In this document: piece by piece, positions 29,021-37,946 of the stretch | How the letters are laid out: each line of letters starts with the position of its first letter | How positions within the stretch are numbered: position 1 is the stretch's first letter | Assembly: GCF_003219795.1 (NCBI RefSeq) | Contig: NZ_QJVC01000009.1 | Location: 1 to 64,000 of the forward strand | Direction: 5' to 3' | From: Arthrobacter psychrolactophilus | GTDB taxonomy: Bacteria > Actinomycetota > Actinomycetes > Actinomycetales > Micrococcaceae | Length of the DNA: 64,000 nucleotides | Position numbers and translations under genes: made by a program | The notes under the pieces: model-generated | Told to the model about the DNA's origin: nothing | The model's database searches: none | What the model saw: only the letters and a program-made list of their open reading frames with translations

Positions 29021-29103
29021 GATGGCAGTGGTTCCTTTTCTACATGGGGTGTTGCGAAGGCGACAACGACGCTAAAAGCAGATCATGTCGGTACAGTGAT
29101 TCT

Positions 29104-31779
29104 ATGGTGAAGCCAGAGCCCGCGCCCGAATATCCGGCCCATTGGGAAGCTGATGTTGTTCTCCGCGATGGTGGAACGGGCCATTTACGCCCCATGACGG
29201 TCGCAGATGCTGACGCTGTGCAGCTTTTTCACATGGCTCAGTCGCAAAATTCGATCTATTTGCGCTTTTTTACCTACAAATCCAAGCTCACGGCGAAAGA
29301 ATTACGCCGATTCACGGAATTGGACTATTCCAACCGTGTGGCATTTGTCATAACGCGGGGCGGGAAAATTATTGGGATCGGCCGTTACGACCGGCTCGAT
29401 GACCCCACCGAGGCCGAGGTGGCGTTCAACGTCTCCGACTCCAATCAGGGCCGCGGCGTGGGATCTATCCTGTTGGAACACCTTGCCGCGGCTGCCCGCG
29501 AGAAGGGAATCGATAAGTTTTCCGCTGAGGTGTTGCCGGAGAACAGGAAGATGATCCAGGTCTTCTCCGAGGCTGGGTACGAGGTTCACCGGCACTTTGA
29601 TGACGGGGTCATCTCCTTGCACTTTGATATTGACCCCACCGACAAATCTCGGGCCGTCATGGAATCTCGCGAACACCGGGCCGAGGCACGCAGTGTTGCG
29701 GGCCTTGTCGCACCAGGATCCGTGGCCGTGATCGGCGCCAGCCGGGAGTGGGGCAGCGTAGGGCAGCAATTGCTGGAGCATGTGGTGGAAGGAAAATTCA
29801 CGGGAGCGGTCTTCGCCGTCAATCAGGACGCCCTCGAGGTGCAGGGCATGATGCCCTACGCCAGCATCGAAGACGTACCGGGACCTGTTGATCTGGCCAT
29901 TATCGCCGTGCCCTACGATCAAGTTCCCCATGTTGTCGATCAGTGTGGCAAGGCCGGGGTCAAGGGCCTCGTGGTCGTGACGGCCGGTTTTGCGGACAAC
30001 GGAGCCCGCGGCCTTGCGCGGCAGCGCGCCCTCGTGCGTCAGGCACGAGCCAACGGTATGCGCTTGGTGGGGCCGGCGTCGTTGGGCCTGGCCAACACCG
30101 ATCCGGCTGTTTCCCTCAATGCCTCGATGGCGCCGTATTTGCCGCGCCAGGGTGGCGTGGGGATTTTCAGCCAGTCGGCTGCCCTAGGCGTGTCTCTCGT
30201 GGCGTCCATGACGCGGCGAGAGGTGGGCATGTCCACCGTGCTTTCGGCGGGAAACCGGGCCGATGTCTCCGGTAACGACATCATGCAATATTGGGAAGAC
30301 GATCCCCACACGACGGCGTGTGCGCTCTATTTGGAGTCTGTGGGTAACCCTCGTAAGTTCTCCCGCATTTCACGACGGCTCTCGCGCAGCAAGCCCGTCA
30401 TCGTGGCGAAATCAGATTCCACGGGCCTGCGCCTACCCCCGGGCCATGCCGTGCGCACCACGGTGGCTCCTGCCGGTGCCCTCGATGCTATGCTGCGGCA
30501 GTCCGGCGTCATCCGGGTCAACACGATCGAGGAGCTGGCCGACGTCGCCCAAATCGTGGCGGGGCAACCGCTACCGCAGGGCTCGGGACTGGCCATCATT
30601 GGCAATTCTGCCGCGATGGGCACCGTGGTTGCCGATTCAGCCGAGCGGCACGGGCTGAGCGTTGTCGCCGTACACTCCCGGCTCGCCCTTGATGTGGGGC
30701 AATCACGAGCGCTGCCCTTGCTCAAGAAGACCGTTCTTCAGGCTCTGGGGGAGCCGGGCGTGGATTCGGCCATCGTCACGCTGCTGCCCATCATCGGGCT
30801 CACGCTCGAGAGCATTGGCGCAACCTTGCAAGAGTGCTCGGACATCGCGGGCAAGCCTGTCATCGCGAGCTTCACGGGAAGCATGGACGCGCAGCTACAG
30901 ATCAACCGGCAGATGGCCCGATCCTTGCCCGCCTATTCCAGCCCGGGTGCGGCCACGGCCGCCCTGGCCGCGGTGACCCGCTACGCTCATTGGCTGACCC
31001 TGGAGGCACCACTTTTCGAGGCACCCGCGGGCGTCAACCCGCACGCCGCGGAGGAACTGCTCGACGGCTGGCTCAAGGGAGTCTCCGGAGATGGCCTAGT
31101 CACACTCCGTCCTGAGCAGGCCAGAGAATTACTGAGCCATTACGGCATTACGGTCCTCGAATCCACCCCGTTCGACAGCGTCGAGGACGCCGTGATGGCC
31201 GCCGAACGCCTGGGCTGGCCAGTGGCCATCAAGACCCTCGATGCGAGCCTGCGCCACCGCCTCGACCTTGGCGGGGTACGGATCAACATTGAAAATGCTG
31301 ATTCACTGCGCCGCAATATTATCCAGATGCGCAAACTCCTTGAGCCGTATGGGCATAAGTCCCTCGAGGTGCAGTCCATGGCCCAGGTTGGCCAGTCCTG
31401 CACACTGCGTGCCATCGAGGATCCACTCCTGGGCCCTGTCGTGTCCTTCGGCCTGTCAGGGGACGCCGTGAATCTCCTCGACGACTGGGCACACCGCGTG
31501 CCACCCCTGTCGAGGGCCGACACGGCAGAGCTGATTCGTTCGCCCCGGGCCTCTGTGAAACTCTTTGGCTACGAGGGGCTGCCGCCGGGAAATGTGGCTG
31601 CCCTGGAGGATCTCGTGGCCCGGGTGGCCATGCTCAAAGACGAACATCCTGAGGTGGCGTTCATCGAATTCCGTCCCATCCTGGTGGGACCCACCGACGT
31701 CACGGTCTTGGCCGTCGATGTTCGCATTGGTAATCCTGCCCAGCGCACCGACAGCGCACGCCGGGCCATGCGATCCTGA
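29104..31779 (+). CDS. GNAT/NDP-forming acyl-CoA synthetase fusion (Pat-like protein acetyltransferase)
   Basis: An 891-residue protein with an N-terminal GNAT domain (about 17-190), a Rossmann CoA-binding domain (about 200-300), succinyl-CoA-ligase-like domains (about 300-640) and a C-terminal ATP-grasp domain (about 660-885). This is the composition of protein lysine acetyltransferases such as Salmonella Pat, with GNAT placed first. Where ADP-forming synthetases have the phospho-histidine in an HTG motif, this protein reads VRTTVAP near 447-455, so the synthetase half is probably regulatory. The ATG at 29104 lies six bases after a TACAGT -10 box (29092-29097), suggesting a leaderless mRNA. 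It diverges from parC. Confidence 0.85.
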   Translation: MVKPEPAPEYPAHWEADVVLRDGGTGHLRPMTVADADAVQLFHMAQSQNSIYLRFFTYKSKLTAKELRRFTELDYSNRVAFVITRGGKIIGIGRYDRLDDPTEAEVAFNVSDSNQGRGVGSILLEHLAAAAREKGIDKFSAEVLPENRKMIQVFSEAGYEVHRHFDDGVISLHFDIDPTDKSRAVMESREHRAEARSVAGLVAPGSVAVIGASREWGSVGQQLLEHVVEGKFTGAVFAVNQDALEVQGMMPYASIEDVPGPVDLAIIAVPYDQVPHVVDQCGKAGVKGLVVVTAGFADNGARGLARQRALVRQARANGMRLVGPASLGLANTDPAVSLNASMAPYLPRQGGVGIFSQSAALGVSLVASMTRREVGMSTVLSAGNRADVSGNDIMQYWEDDPHTTACALYLESVGNPRKFSRISRRLSRSKPVIVAKSDSTGLRLPPGHAVRTTVAPAGALDAMLRQSGVIRVNTIEELADVAQIVAGQPLPQGSGLAIIGNSAAMGTVVADSAERHGLSVVAVHSRLALDVGQSRALPLLKKTVLQALGEPGVDSAIVTLLPIIGLTLESIGATLQECSDIAGKPVIASFTGSMDAQLQINRQMARSLPAYSSPGAATAALAAVTRYAHWLTLEAPLFEAPAGVNPHAAEELLDGWLKGVSGDGLVTLRPEQARELLSHYGITVLESTPFDSVEDAVMAAERLGWPVAIKTLDASLRHRLDLGGVRINIENADSLRRNIIQMRKLLEPYGHKSLEVQSMAQVGQSCTLRAIEDPLLGPVVSFGLSGDAVNLLDDWAHRVPPLSRADTAELIRSPRASVKLFGYEGLPPGNVAALEDLVARVAMLKDEHPEVAFIEFRPILVGPTDVTVLAVDVRIGNPAQRTDSARRAMRS

Positions 31780-31844
31780 CCATGTGGGCCGGGCCAGGCT
31801 GGCCCGGTTCGCAACGCCGCCGCCAAAGTGCGAAAATGGGGGAT

Positions 31845-32531
31845 ATGAACAGCTTCGGAGCCGGTGCCCCGGCCAACACCACGGCCCGTGAATTAGAAGC
31901 CGCTCTCCAACGCTCGGGGTTTTACCCCCGACTCGTTGCGGATGTGGTCAATGACGCCCTCGATGGTCAGGAAAGCCTCTCCCATCTGGTCCATCTGGAA
32001 ACACACTTCGAGCGTAACGAGGTGCACCGTCACATCACGGTCCTAGCCTTGACCTCGGAAATGCTCGTCATCACGCACGTGGATGATCACCAGCTCGATG
32101 AATCCGGGGAGCAGATGGTTGCTCAGGTCTCGACCGAGTCGGTGCCCGTCAGTCAGATCAAATCCGTGGTCCTGAGCTATATTTACGCCCAGCCGCAAGA
32201 TTACAAACCCTCAGATCCGGCCCGTGAACTAACCCTCGCGATCGCCTGGTCTGGCGGACAGCGTGTGGAAATGGGTCCGGCGTCGTGCGGTGATGCTGAC
32301 TGCGACGCAGACCACGGCTACTCCGGCACCATTGCCCAGGAAGACATCGCCCTGCGCATCAGCGCCGAGGCCGAAGGTCTGCAGGCTGTTGCCGATGCGA
32401 AAGCTTTTGCCAGGGCGCTGCGCGCGGTCAACACCGGTGCCGTCAACGTGGGGGCTGCCCATACGGCCCTGCCGGGGAGTAAATTCCCGGTCTTTGGAGC
32501 ACGCTTGGGGCGTTCACATTACCGCCGATAA
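31845..32531 (+). CDS. DUF5998 family protein
   Basis: A 228-residue soluble protein of unknown function. ELEAALQRSGFYPRLVADVV at the N-terminus followed by a conserved HLETHFERNEVHRH segment fits the actinobacterial DUF5998 family, which usually lies upstream of an alkaline-phosphatase-like gene, as here. No catalytic motif stands out. An ATG at 31836 is also in frame; the one at 31845 with GGGGGAT in front is chosen. It is followed by the phosphodiesterase gene 13 bases later. Confidence 0.78.
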   Translation: MNSFGAGAPANTTARELEAALQRSGFYPRLVADVVNDALDGQESLSHLVHLETHFERNEVHRHITVLALTSEMLVITHVDDHQLDESGEQMVAQVSTESVPVSQIKSVVLSYIYAQPQDYKPSDPARELTLAIAWSGGQRVEMGPASCGDADCDADHGYSGTIAQEDIALRISAEAEGLQAVADAKAFARALRAVNTGAVNVGAAHTALPGSKFPVFGARLGRSHYRR

Positions 32532-32544
32532 AGCCCCGAATCTG

Positions 32545-33753
32545 ATGCCCTCCCTCCTGACTCGCCAGCCGGCGCTTCCGGGCGCGCCCGGGTACGGAAA
32601 ATCCAGTATCGGCGACGTGCTCAGCAGCGCCGCCGCCGTGCTGGGCGTCCCCGGATACGAGAATGTCCTCAAGCTCCCCGTAGCGCCGCGCATCTGCGTA
32701 GTGCTCGTGGACGGGCTCGGCAAGTCGCAGCTCAAGCAACGAGCCTCGCACGCGCCCTTCCTACGCACCGTGGTGGCCGAGGACTCTCGCGGCGAGCACC
32801 CCCGAACCTTGCACGCAGCCTTCCCCAGCACCACGGCGACCTCGCTGACCTCCCTGGGGACCGGCGTCGTTCCTGGCCTGCACGGCATGGTGGGCTACGA
32901 TGTGCTCGACCCCCGGCAGGACAAGGTGGTCAATCTTCTCGGTAACTGGGACGCTGGCGTTGACCCGCTCACCTGGCAGCCCTATGGCACCGTCTTTGAG
33001 AAGGCCTGCGCCACCGTCCCCACCACGACGGTGAGCCTGCCCCACTTCGCCAACTCGCCCACGACCCGTGCTGCACTGCGCGGCGGTTCCTTCCGAGGCG
33101 TGCAGTCCAAGAGCGAACGGGTGGAGATTGCCGCGGAGGCTCTAGCCGCAACACCCACCTCTCTTGTGTACCTGTACTGGAGCGAGCTGGATAAGGCCGG
33201 GCACGCCCACGGGGTGGACTCTCCTGCGTGGGAACGTGAACTAGAAGAGCTCGACGCCGGGATGAAGCGTTTAGCGGCAGCGGTACCAGCAGATACGTTG
33301 ATTTTGTTGACGGCAGATCACGGCATGATCGACGTGCCACGGGCGGCCCGGATCGACTACTCGCTCTTCCCCGAGCTCGTGGACGGCGTCCGGCACACGG
33401 CAGGGGAGCCGCGCATGGTTCACCTCTACCTCGAAGCAGATGCCACGGAAGAGAGCCGTCAGCAGCTGATGGCCGCCTGGTTGGAAAAGTTTGGCAAACA
33501 GGCGTGGGTCTTGACGCGAGAAGAAGCCATCGACGCCGGATACTTTGGTGAGGTGCGCGATGGTGTGCAGGCTCGCATAGGTGACGTGCTCATCCTGGCC
33601 CGCGAACCCATCGCCTTCTACGATCTGCGCCGCGTCCGGCTGCAGGCCATGGACGTTGTGGGCCAGCACGGATCGATCACAAAAACCGAGCGTGAGGTGC
33701 CGTTGCTGCGGATACCCGTCACGGCAAAAAAGGCTAAGGGCAAACGCCGTTAA
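32545..33753 (+). CDS. Alkaline-phosphatase-superfamily phosphodiesterase/nucleotide pyrophosphatase
   Basis: A 402-residue enzyme of the type I phosphodiesterase/nucleotide pyrophosphatase group. Seen are the metal-binding VDGLG motif near 55, the catalytic threonine in PSTTATSL near 96 and the metal ligands in LTADHGMID near 256. There is no signal peptide, so it is expected to be cytoplasmic. The natural substrate is not evident. The open frame extends back into DUF5998, but the ATG at 32545 starts a normal N-terminus. It is cotranscribed with DUF5998 and ends at a strong terminator. Confidence 0.85.
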   Translation: MPSLLTRQPALPGAPGYGKSSIGDVLSSAAAVLGVPGYENVLKLPVAPRICVVLVDGLGKSQLKQRASHAPFLRTVVAEDSRGEHPRTLHAAFPSTTATSLTSLGTGVVPGLHGMVGYDVLDPRQDKVVNLLGNWDAGVDPLTWQPYGTVFEKACATVPTTTVSLPHFANSPTTRAALRGGSFRGVQSKSERVEIAAEALAATPTSLVYLYWSELDKAGHAHGVDSPAWERELEELDAGMKRLAAAVPADTLILLTADHGMIDVPRAARIDYSLFPELVDGVRHTAGEPRMVHLYLEADATEESRQQLMAAWLEKFGKQAWVLTREEAIDAGYFGEVRDGVQARIGDVLILAREPIAFYDLRRVRLQAMDVVGQHGSITKTEREVPLLRIPVTAKKAKGKRR

Positions 33754-33756
33754 AAA

Positions 33757-33799
33757 GCTGTGGGCTGGACACTCCGCATTGGAGAGTCCAGCCCACAGC
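33757..33799. terminator. Bidirectional terminator, phosphodiesterase/sepH
   Basis: A 19-bp stem with one A/A mismatch pairs 33757-33775 with 33781-33799 around GCATT, flanked by AAAAA before and ATTTTT after. Confidence 0.9.
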
Positions 33800-33814
33800 A
33801 TTTTTAAGGTGAAA

Positions 33815-35098
33815 TCAATCGCCCTTGGTACCAAAAACGATTTCATCCCAACTGGGAACGCTCGAGCGTTTGGGCTTACCAGCAGCCTTGCGTTCCAGAC
33901 GCGCCGCCACCTCGCTGTCGCTGGGCCCGGCTTCCTCATCATCCTCGGAAGGCTGAGCGCTGCCCGAGCTTGTTGCTGTGGCCTCGCCCTGCAGGCGCAA
34001 GGGACGCAGCGCGGTGCTCGGCTCGCCCGAGAGCACGATCTCGCGAGTGTCACTGCTGACGTCAGAGACGCCGTCGAGCACATGATCATCCTCAGGTAAC
34101 TGAGGCGCCAACTTCAAGAACGGGATAGAGCGCAGACGCTCCTTCGGAGAGGTCTCTTGCGGCTCCTCAAGCTGCTCCACGCTCTCGTTGCCGGCTGCGC
34201 CGTACAAGTTCTCATCGCGGGGATGAGCGCCGGGGATGTGCGTGCCGAGCATGGCGGCGAGCTCGTCGTCGCCATCCTCGTCGAGTCCCAGACGTACGCC
34301 ACGTCGTGAACGCAACATCTCCAGGAGGCCACCGTGGGCGGGGTAGTCCTCGCCGTCCTCGCTCACCTCGGCAGTAACCTCGGGCTCAGCTTCAGCTTCG
34401 GGGCTGCCAGCCTCAACATCAAAGGGCTTGTCCATGACGGCACTGAGGCGGCGTTCGGGAACGGGGCTGTCCAGCGGTTCAAGCTCGCTGAGCTGCTGTG
34501 CCCAACGATTCGCGTTGTGCAGATCCTTGCGGCTGGAATGGAAACGCCACAGGGCCGGGGCAGGTTCGCCGATGCTGCTGGCGGGCCGCTCCGTTCCGGG
34601 CTCAAAGTCCGCGCTGATGGTCCAGGCGCCGGCACTATTGCGCCACGCATCCCAGCGCAAGGTTTTGGGATCAATGCCGAACGCCACGAGGCGGTGATTG
34701 ACCATCTCATCCAAAGATGCGGGTTCTTCCCCAAACGCAGACTTATAACCGTCGTTGTGCGGGGCAGGCGCCGAGACGATGACAGCGCGGGCCTGATCAG
34801 CAATATGTTCGCGTTCGGCCAGCACCGGCCCCTCATACCGTCGAACCTGTTCCAAGGAGAGACCCGATTCCTCGGCCACCTCAGACGCGCTTGACCCTGC
34901 ACGGATCAAGCTTTGAATCTCTCGAGGTGTCATCCGGGTACCAGAGCCCTGGCTCGCACGTGAAGGGCGGTTGGCAGATTTGCCAACCGCTGTGCGCAGC
35001 GCCTCGTCCATGGGGAGAAGGTAGATGTTCCCATCGGGACCACTTAGAAGCAGATTTCTGCCGTCGTCGTGGACACCCACCAGCCGCAGATCAGCCAT
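33815..35098 (-). CDS. sepH: Septation protein SepH
   Basis: A 427-residue cell-division protein. The N-terminal DUF3071 region (about 1-190) starts MADLRLVGVHDDGRNLLL and contains a helix-turn-helix-like segment SLIRAGSSASEVAEESGLS. In Streptomyces and mycobacteria SepH binds FtsZ and promotes its assembly. The C-terminal half is long, acidic, low-complexity and probably disordered, ending in the basic AGKPKRSSVPSWDEIVFG motif conserved in the family. The start at 35098 has GGGAGG about six bases upstream. It is a single gene between a terminator and the divergent DUF4193 gene. Confidence 0.92.
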   Translation of the reverse strand: MADLRLVGVHDDGRNLLLSGPDGNIYLLPMDEALRTAVGKSANRPSRASQGSGTRMTPREIQSLIRAGSSASEVAEESGLSLEQVRRYEGPVLAEREHIADQARAVIVSAPAPHNDGYKSAFGEEPASLDEMVNHRLVAFGIDPKTLRWDAWRNSAGAWTISADFEPGTERPASSIGEPAPALWRFHSSRKDLHNANRWAQQLSELEPLDSPVPERRLSAVMDKPFDVEAGSPEAEAEPEVTAEVSEDGEDYPAHGGLLEMLRSRRGVRLGLDEDGDDELAAMLGTHIPGAHPRDENLYGAAGNESVEQLEEPQETSPKERLRSIPFLKLAPQLPEDDHVLDGVSDVSSDTREIVLSGEPSTALRPLRLQGEATATSSGSAQPSEDDEEAGPSDSEVAARLERKAAGKPKRSSVPSWDEIVFGTKGD

Positions 35099-35362
35099 GC
35101 CGTCCTCCCAAAAAGTCTTTTAGTTCACTTCGAAACTTTGCCACTGATGGGCGTGATTTCCTACTACCGCTTAGGCGTGGCGCGAGAAGCCTTCAAGAAT
35201 GTGCGCTTCGCCACGGCCGAGAGCGGTGGAAAACGGCGTCATGGGCCTTAAGCCAGCTGCGAACTCAGGGTCCCCTTGGCTGCTCAAAGGTGCTGCGAGG
35301 TTTAAAGTATTTGCAGTGTTTATCGCCCATGACACATGGGCAGCTATCCAAAGGAACAGATC

Positions 35363-35653
35363 ATGACTACCGGTCACCACCGGCCACGCACGGCCCGCCA
35401 CACGTCCGGTCCGGCAACTGCGCCGCAGGGGCACGCCTCACGGGCGAATGCCGTGATTGATCTGGCGGAGTCTGAGCTCGCCGAGTCGTACGAGCTTCCC
35501 GGTGGGGACTTGCCGCCCGACGAGCTCGCCCTAGAAATCCTGGCCGAACAGCTCGATGAATTTACCTGCGGATCCTGCTTCCTGGTCCGGCACCGCTCTC
35601 AGCTGGCGAAGGAAAAGAACGGCGTGAAGTACTGCAAGGACTGCGAGGGGTAG
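35363..35653 (+). CDS. DUF4193 family zinc-ribbon-like protein
   Basis: A 96-residue protein with the family core AESYELPGGDL followed by FTCGSCFLVRHRSQLA and YCKDCEG, giving CxxC...CxxC for one zinc ion. DUF4193 proteins are near-universal in Actinomycetota and of unknown function; the M. tuberculosis homologue lies in the same dut/sigA neighbourhood. The N-terminal 35 residues are basic and differ from the usual acidic DUF4193 N-terminus. The ATG at 35363 has AAAGGAA six bases upstream; an ATG nine codons earlier has none. A small CCCATG/CATGGG hairpin lies at 35326-35340 in the leader. Confidence 0.88.
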   Translation: MTTGHHRPRTARHTSGPATAPQGHASRANAVIDLAESELAESYELPGGDLPPDELALEILAEQLDEFTCGSCFLVRHRSQLAKEKNGVKYCKDCEG

Positions 35654-36007
35654 CAGAATCCGCCAGGAGGGGGTCTGCCACGCGGCGGGTTCCCTCGTGT
35701 GTGCCCGTCAATGTCCCTTGTGTGGCTCGTCAACGTGCGACGGCGCGCCTCTCACCCGCCGCTTCCATACGTTGACCCGGCAGATCACGCCCTTTAGATT
35801 CGGTCTTTTGGGCGTGATCTGCCGGGTCAACGCGTGTCAGTCATGCCCAGTGCCGAGAACGCAGTCTGTGGGTCACGCCCACCTCGAAGCCCTGCCATGA
35901 CGCACAGAACCGCGCCCGCTGGTGCCCGTTTAAGGACACGGAGCGCACGAAATTTTGCACGCATCTACCCCAGCTATTGGCGTATCTTCTCAGTCGCGAG
36001 AGTAGCC
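35654..36007. other. 354-bp gene-free stretch between DUF4193 and DUF3093
   Basis: No supported gene lies between these convergent genes. The stretch contains the 23-bp inverted repeat listed separately and recurring GTCAACG/GTCAATG words on both sides of it. The rest shows nothing recognisable. Confidence 0.6.
35770..35832. repeat. 23-bp perfect inverted repeat with 17-nt loop
   Basis: Bases 35770-35792 (starting CGTTGACCCGGCAG, ending CACGCCC) are perfectly complementary to 35810-35832. The loop contains TTTAGATTCGGTCTTTT. It lies about 115 bases past the DUF4193 stop and 175 bases past the DUF3093 stop, far for a simple terminator, and lacks a terminal T-run. The arm contains GATCTGC, weakly reminiscent of the GATCTGTG arms around the DUF559 gene. 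Confidence 0.75.
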
Positions 36008-36505
36008 TTAGTCCTGCTCGGAGGGAACGGGTGTCACCCCGCCGAGGGCTGCGGCCAGGTATTCCGGGTTGCGTGAGGACGTCAACCAGTACGGTGTGCG
36101 ATCGGCCGGATCGGTGATTTCAATCTTCACCACCGGCTTGATCCAGCCGCGAATGCACAGGTACGCCAAGCCATTGAGCTTCCGGCCACGCTGCTCGAAA
36201 GCAGCCTCGCCGCTATAGATGCTGACCGCACCCACAAACTTGCGTTCAATCTGCGCCCGGCCCACCTGCACGGTATCGGCCGTGACTGAAATGGTGGGGG
36301 TCGTTGCCACGAGCAAGATCGTCAGGCCTACGAGCATGACGAAGAAGGCAATGTAGCCCGCGAGGGGGCTGATCGGGATAAAGATGAGCACGGATGCGGC
36401 AGAGAGCCCCAAGACGATGACCCACCCCCAGAAGTTCGGCCACAGCTTCTCTGTGTAGTTTGCCGTTGCGGGGGATGTGGGGTCATGCGGAGTTTGAGAA
36501 GACAT
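36008..36505 (-). CDS. DUF3093 domain-containing membrane protein
   Basis: A 165-residue protein with two membrane helices (about 27-48 and 50-68) and a C-terminal soluble domain. YLCIRGWIKPVVKIEITDPADRTPYWLTSSR is the conserved DUF3093 core (GWIKPVVKIEI, DPADRTPYWL). Function is unknown, but it is conserved beside dut in Actinomycetota. The ATG at 36505 follows a closely spaced AAGGA. It diverges from dut with 95 bases between starts. Confidence 0.87.
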   Translation of the reverse strand: MSSQTPHDPTSPATANYTEKLWPNFWGWVIVLGLSAASVLIFIPISPLAGYIAFFVMLVGLTILLVATTPTISVTADTVQVGRAQIERKFVGAVSIYSGEAAFEQRGRKLNGLAYLCIRGWIKPVVKIEITDPADRTPYWLTSSRNPEYLAAALGGVTPVPSEQD

Positions 36506-36600
36506 GTCCTTAGCTTTTCATCTTTTCCTGAGTAAATCACTTTGACGCCAACCCATTGGCGGGCGGCATCCTCTGTCTGTTAGCGATAGAGTGGGCTGTT

Positions 36601-37110
36601 GTGACCCATGAGACTTTTCCCGTAGACAATTTGAACGACGGCCACGAAGCTGGCCGCCCCACCTTGAGCGTGCAACTTCGCATGCTCGACGCCGGGGTCG
36701 AACCTCCCAGCTATGCTCACCCCGGTGATGCCGGAGCCGATCTGCGCACCCGCATTGATGTTGTCCTCGCACCGGGGGAGCGGGCCCTGGTTCCCACAGG
36801 CGTCAGCATTGCCCTGCCGTTTGGCTTCGTCGCCTTGATTCACCCACGCTCGGGTCTGGCCACCAAATCCGGTCTGACGATCGTCAACAGCCCCGGAACA
36901 GTGGATGCCGGCTACCGCGGCGAGCTGTCCGTGACCTTGCTGAACACCGATTCACGCCATTCCATCTCCCTGTCCCGGGGCGATAGAATTGCCCAAATGG
37001 TCATCCAGCGCGTGGAAATGGCAGAGTTCATTGCCGTTGACGAATTGCCTGACTCGGTGCGCGGCACCGGTGGATTTGGTTCCACCGGCGGGTTCACCCC
37101 TTCCGCTTAA
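36601..37110 (+). CDS. dut: dUTP diphosphatase
   Basis: A 169-residue trimeric dUTPase that removes dUTP and supplies dUMP. All five family motifs are present: PGDAGADL (41-48), RSGLA (83-87), GTVDAGYRGEL (99-109), RGDRIAQ (126-132) and RGTGGFGSTG (154-163), the last being the flexible C-terminal P-loop-like motif. The start is a GTG at 36601; upstream in-frame codons are unlike coding sequence. A TAGAGT box ends eight bases before it, so the mRNA may be leaderless. An N-terminal extension of about 20 residues precedes the conserved fold. DUF3710 follows 57 bases later. Confidence 0.95.
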   Translation: MTHETFPVDNLNDGHEAGRPTLSVQLRMLDAGVEPPSYAHPGDAGADLRTRIDVVLAPGERALVPTGVSIALPFGFVALIHPRSGLATKSGLTIVNSPGTVDAGYRGELSVTLLNTDSRHSISLSRGDRIAQMVIQRVEMAEFIAVDELPDSVRGTGGFGSTGGFTPSA

Positions 37111-37167
37111 TTGGCAACCGGCCACAAATCGCTTCATTCATGAAAACTTCAAGGAGTCTTTAATCCC

Positions 37168-37944
37168 ATGGCTTTTGGGTTCGGTAAGAAAAAGAAGATC
37201 AGCGTCAACACCTCCGATGAGTTTGAGTCGGCGGCGGGTACTGTCGCAGGCGACGCCAAGGAAGACTCAATCCTGGACCTGCCGCCCAACCCGGCTGACA
37301 CTGCCTATGAGCGCCAGGTCCACGGCCCACTGGATGAATCGGAAGTTGCCTCCACCGACGGTTATGTAGATCTCGGAGCCTTGCTCATCACCCCGCGGGA
37401 AGGGCTGTCCCTGCGACTTGAGGTCGAAGAGAGTACCTCCCGCGTCATCGCCGTCACGCTTGACCTGAACGGTTCAAGCCTCCAGCTGCAGGCCTTTGCC
37501 GCCTCACGCTCGGAAAAATTGTGGCACGACATCCGCGAGCAGATCGGCCTCTCCGTTGGATCTCAGGGCGGCGAGATTGAAATTCTTGACGGCACCTTTG
37601 GCAAGGAAGTCCTCGCCAAGGTTCCCGCCCAGGCAGCCGACGGCAGCAAGGGCTTCCGTGTGGCGCGCTTCATCGGCGTCGACGGCCCGCGCTGGTTCCT
37701 GCGCGGGGTCCTCGGCGGAAATGCCGCAGTCACGGCCGAGGCAGCCAAGGAATTGGAAGACCTCTTCCGCGGCGTCGTCGTGGTCCGTGGCGAAACACCG
37801 CTGCCTCCTCGCGATCTCTTGTTGCTGCGCCTGCCCAAGGACGCCGTCGCCGGCGCCCAGGGTCAGCTCGCGGCAGATCAGGCAACACCGGCACAGGGTG
37901 GCGAACCTTTCCGGCGCGGTCCTGAGATCACAGCGATCGGCTGA
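37168..37944 (+). CDS. DUF3710 domain-containing protein
   Basis: A 258-residue actinobacterial protein. The N-terminus is basic and then acidic (1-60). The conserved core begins at YVDLGALLITPREGLSL and continues through RFIGVDGPRWFLRGVLGG and VVVRGETPLPPRDLLLLRLP, the DUF3710 signature. The function is unknown. AAGGAG lies 11 bases before the ATG. It sits between dut and an OB-fold gene with a two-base gap to the latter, an order kept in many Actinomycetota. Confidence 0.9.
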   Translation: MAFGFGKKKKISVNTSDEFESAAGTVAGDAKEDSILDLPPNPADTAYERQVHGPLDESEVASTDGYVDLGALLITPREGLSLRLEVEESTSRVIAVTLDLNGSSLQLQAFAASRSEKLWHDIREQIGLSVGSQGGEIEILDGTFGKEVLAKVPAQAADGSKGFRVARFIGVDGPRWFLRGVLGGNAAVTAEAAKELEDLFRGVVVVRGETPLPPRDLLLLRLPKDAVAGAQGQLAADQATPAQGGEPFRRGPEITAIG

Positions 37945-37946
37945 TT

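Noticed and set aside
26603-29110. An 835-codon open frame antisense to parC, and similarly long antisense frames over cydA, acnA, cydDC and 24291-25832
   Set aside because: High-GC codon bias creates long open antisense frames. The sense genes have clear family motifs, starts and ribosome sites; the antisense products have none.
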